This document shows positions 4,655-5,728 of a DNA stretch of 5,728 nt, one piece after another. The position numbers and the translations under genes were made by a program. The notes under the pieces are model-generated. The model saw nothing but the letters and a program-made list of their open reading frames with translations, was not told the DNA's origin and ran no database searches. The stretch is from contig DATHUV010000158.1 of NCBI GenBank assembly GCA_035461905.1, positions 1-5,728 on the forward strand. Reading direction: 5' to 3'. Numbering within the stretch: position 1 is the first letter of the stretch; each line of letters starts with the position of its first letter. Origin of the DNA: SZUA-442 sp035461905. GTDB taxonomy: Bacteria > Actinomycetota > Acidimicrobiia > Spongiisociales > UBA5794.

Positions 4655-5728
4655 TCAGACGGACTCTCCGACGGCCCGCTCGAACGCGTCGACATCGACC
4701 GCTGACTCCCCGCGATCGCGGTGCCAGCGATCCCAGAGTACGAGCATGCTCGGCAGCACAGCGACCGCTGCGAGGAGGGCGAGCAGGATCGTGTAGCCGA
4801 GGACGAACCCGAACTGCCTGAACGGGATCGCCGTCGAGATCACGAGGATCCCGAAGCCGGCGATGGTCGTGACGGCCGATCCGGCGAGGGCCCCGCCGGT
4901 GTGGGTGAGGGTGTGCTCGATTGCGTCGTTCTCGTCGGTTCGCTCGACGCGCTCCTCGAGGTACCGATGCGTGACGTGGATCATGTACGGGATGCCGATG
5001 CCGATGCCGAGGGCTGAGATGGTCGCCGTCACGGGACCGAAGGGTATGCCGAAGAGCGCCATCAACCCGAAGGTCCAGACGATGACCATCGCAACCGGGA
5101 TCGTGGTGATGACGCCGAGCATCGGTCGCCGCGACTCGAACCAGAAGTTGACCACGAGGAGGATGAGGGCTGCGGTGAGCGTGAGCAGCAGGGACGAGAC
5201 CTGCGAGTCGCGCAAGACGTTCACGACGAGGTCGTTGATGATGAAGTTGGATGTCGTGACCGCTGCGAGGCCGGCGTCGATCGTGGCCTCGAACGCCTCG
5301 TTCAGGCCTTCCGCCAGATCCCCCGCTCCCGCTTCGCCCCCGACGGTTTCGAAGTTGAACAACGCGGCGTCGTATGTGCCGTTCTGCTTCGACAGGACAC
5401 CTGCCATGACCTCCGGATGGTTGGCGAAGGCGATGTCGTAGAGGGATGTGAGGTCGGCGTCGGCAGGGACGGTACGGTCAGGGCCGAATCCGGCCGCGAC
5501 CGCGGCGGCGAACATCTCCTCGTCGTACAACTCCGATGTGGGGTTGAGGTACTGGAAGAGCACATTGGTGAGCGTCGCACCCGTCGCGAACCGCTCTCCC
5601 GTTGGGGTCTCGATCGTTCGAACATCTTCGACGTCCGCAGCTTCGGACGAGGACTCAAGCATGGAATTCCAGGCGGATCCGGCTGTGACGTCACCGGTGA
5701 CGAGCACTGATGTCGTCTCCGGGAAGTC
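4655..5728 (-). CDS. RND-superfamily (MMPL/HAE-type) transporter, C-terminal 357 residues (5' end beyond the right edge)
   Basis: Proton-driven membrane exporters of this superfamily carry lipids, drugs or other hydrophobic molecules. Visible residues 1 to about 168 are the second extracytoplasmic loop (porter domain), opening DFPETTSVLVTGDV, a common RND loop motif. They are followed by five hydrophobic helices at about 178-197, 202-227, 232-252, 280-300 and 306-332, matching TM8-TM12, and a short cytosolic tail. The TM10 segment reads GIGIGIPYMIHVTHRY (241-256), the place where many MMPL/HAE proteins have G-V-D-Y; here Pro247 replaces the Asp. The reading frame stays open to the last base, so the GTG at 5707 is not the start. 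The substrate cannot be told. No membrane-fusion or outer-membrane partner is visible, as expected for stand-alone actinobacterial types. The small membrane protein gene follows after 3 nt. Confidence 0.9.
   Translation of the reverse strand, partial: DFPETTSVLVTGDVTAGSAWNSMLESSSEAADVEDVRTIETPTGERFATGATLTNVLFQYLNPTSELYDEEMFAAAVAAGFGPDRTVPADADLTSLYDIAFANHPEVMAGVLSKQNGTYDAALFNFETVGGEAGAGDLAEGLNEAFEATIDAGLAAVTTSNFIINDLVVNVLRDSQVSSLLLTLTAALILLVVNFWFESRRPMLGVITTIPVAMVIVWTFGLMALFGIPFGPVTATISALGIGIGIPYMIHVTHRYLEERVERTDENDAIEHTLTHTGGALAGSAVTTIAGFGILVISTAIPFRQFGFVLGYTILLALLAAVAVLPSMLVLWDRWHRDRGESAVDVDAFERAVGESV
4991..5008 (-). repeat. Three in-frame tandem copies of a hexamer (GATGCC on the plus strand) inside the transporter gene
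   Basis: GATGCC occurs three times head to tail, encoding the Gly-Ile-Gly-Ile-Gly-Ile stretch of TM10 on the minus strand. The glycine-rich TM10 motif explains it adequately, and slippage would add or remove two residues without breaking the frame. It is present beyond doubt; any functional meaning is doubtful. Confidence 0.6.

Noticed and set aside
1..5728. Defence system, CRISPR array, insertion sequence, tRNA or rRNA gene
   Set aside because: All substantial sequence is accounted for by seven core-type genes with short gaps; no repeats, RNA gene signatures or transposase motifs were seen on either strand.

Overview
The window looks like chromosomal DNA from a high-GC actinobacterium (GC estimated by eye in the low-to-mid 60s percent). 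The strongest clue is a minus-strand run of pgsA (phosphatidylinositol-phosphate synthase), patA-like acyltransferase, pimA-like mannosyltransferase and pdxS. This matches the pgsA1-Rv2611c-pimA-...-snzP order of Mycobacterium tuberculosis. The proteins diverge clearly from mycobacterial ones, so a deep-branching lineage such as Acidimicrobiia is possible. That placement is inference; the sequence alone does not settle it.

Layout. (1) Positions 1-2767, all minus strand, read right to left: pgsA starts with GTG at 2767, patA with GTG at 2183, pimA with ATG at 1278. The last two starts each overlap the preceding stop by 4 nt. After a 51-nt gap comes the start of pdxS (ATG at 186), which runs off the left edge. 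(2) Positions 2768-2893 are a 126-bp divergent intergenic region with candidate promoters on both strands and an imperfect inverted repeat in the gltA leader. (3) Positions 2894-4186, plus strand: complete gltA, a type II citrate synthase. (4) Positions 4187-4204 are an 18-nt convergent gap with a small hairpin. (5) Positions 4205-5728, minus strand: the C-terminal 357 residues of an RND/MMPL-family transporter, whose gene is open at the right edge, followed 3 nt later by a small two-helix membrane protein of unknown function.

How the genes fit together. PgsA would make phosphatidylinositol phosphate from CDP-diacylglycerol. PimA would add the first mannose to phosphatidylinositol and PatA would acylate that mannose, giving the lipid anchor of actinobacterial cell-envelope glycolipids. 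PdxS makes pyridoxal phosphate with PdxT and is linked by conserved synteny rather than by an obvious metabolic tie. GltA feeds the TCA cycle from its own promoter. The transporter and the small membrane protein form a separate tight transcription unit.

No RNA gene, CRISPR array, insertion sequence or phage gene is visible. This is mostly ordinary core genome. The points most worth a second look are the small protein coupled to the transporter, a Pro in place of the usual TM10 Asp in that transporter, loss of much of the NADH-site signature in the citrate synthase, and the inverted repeat ahead of gltA.
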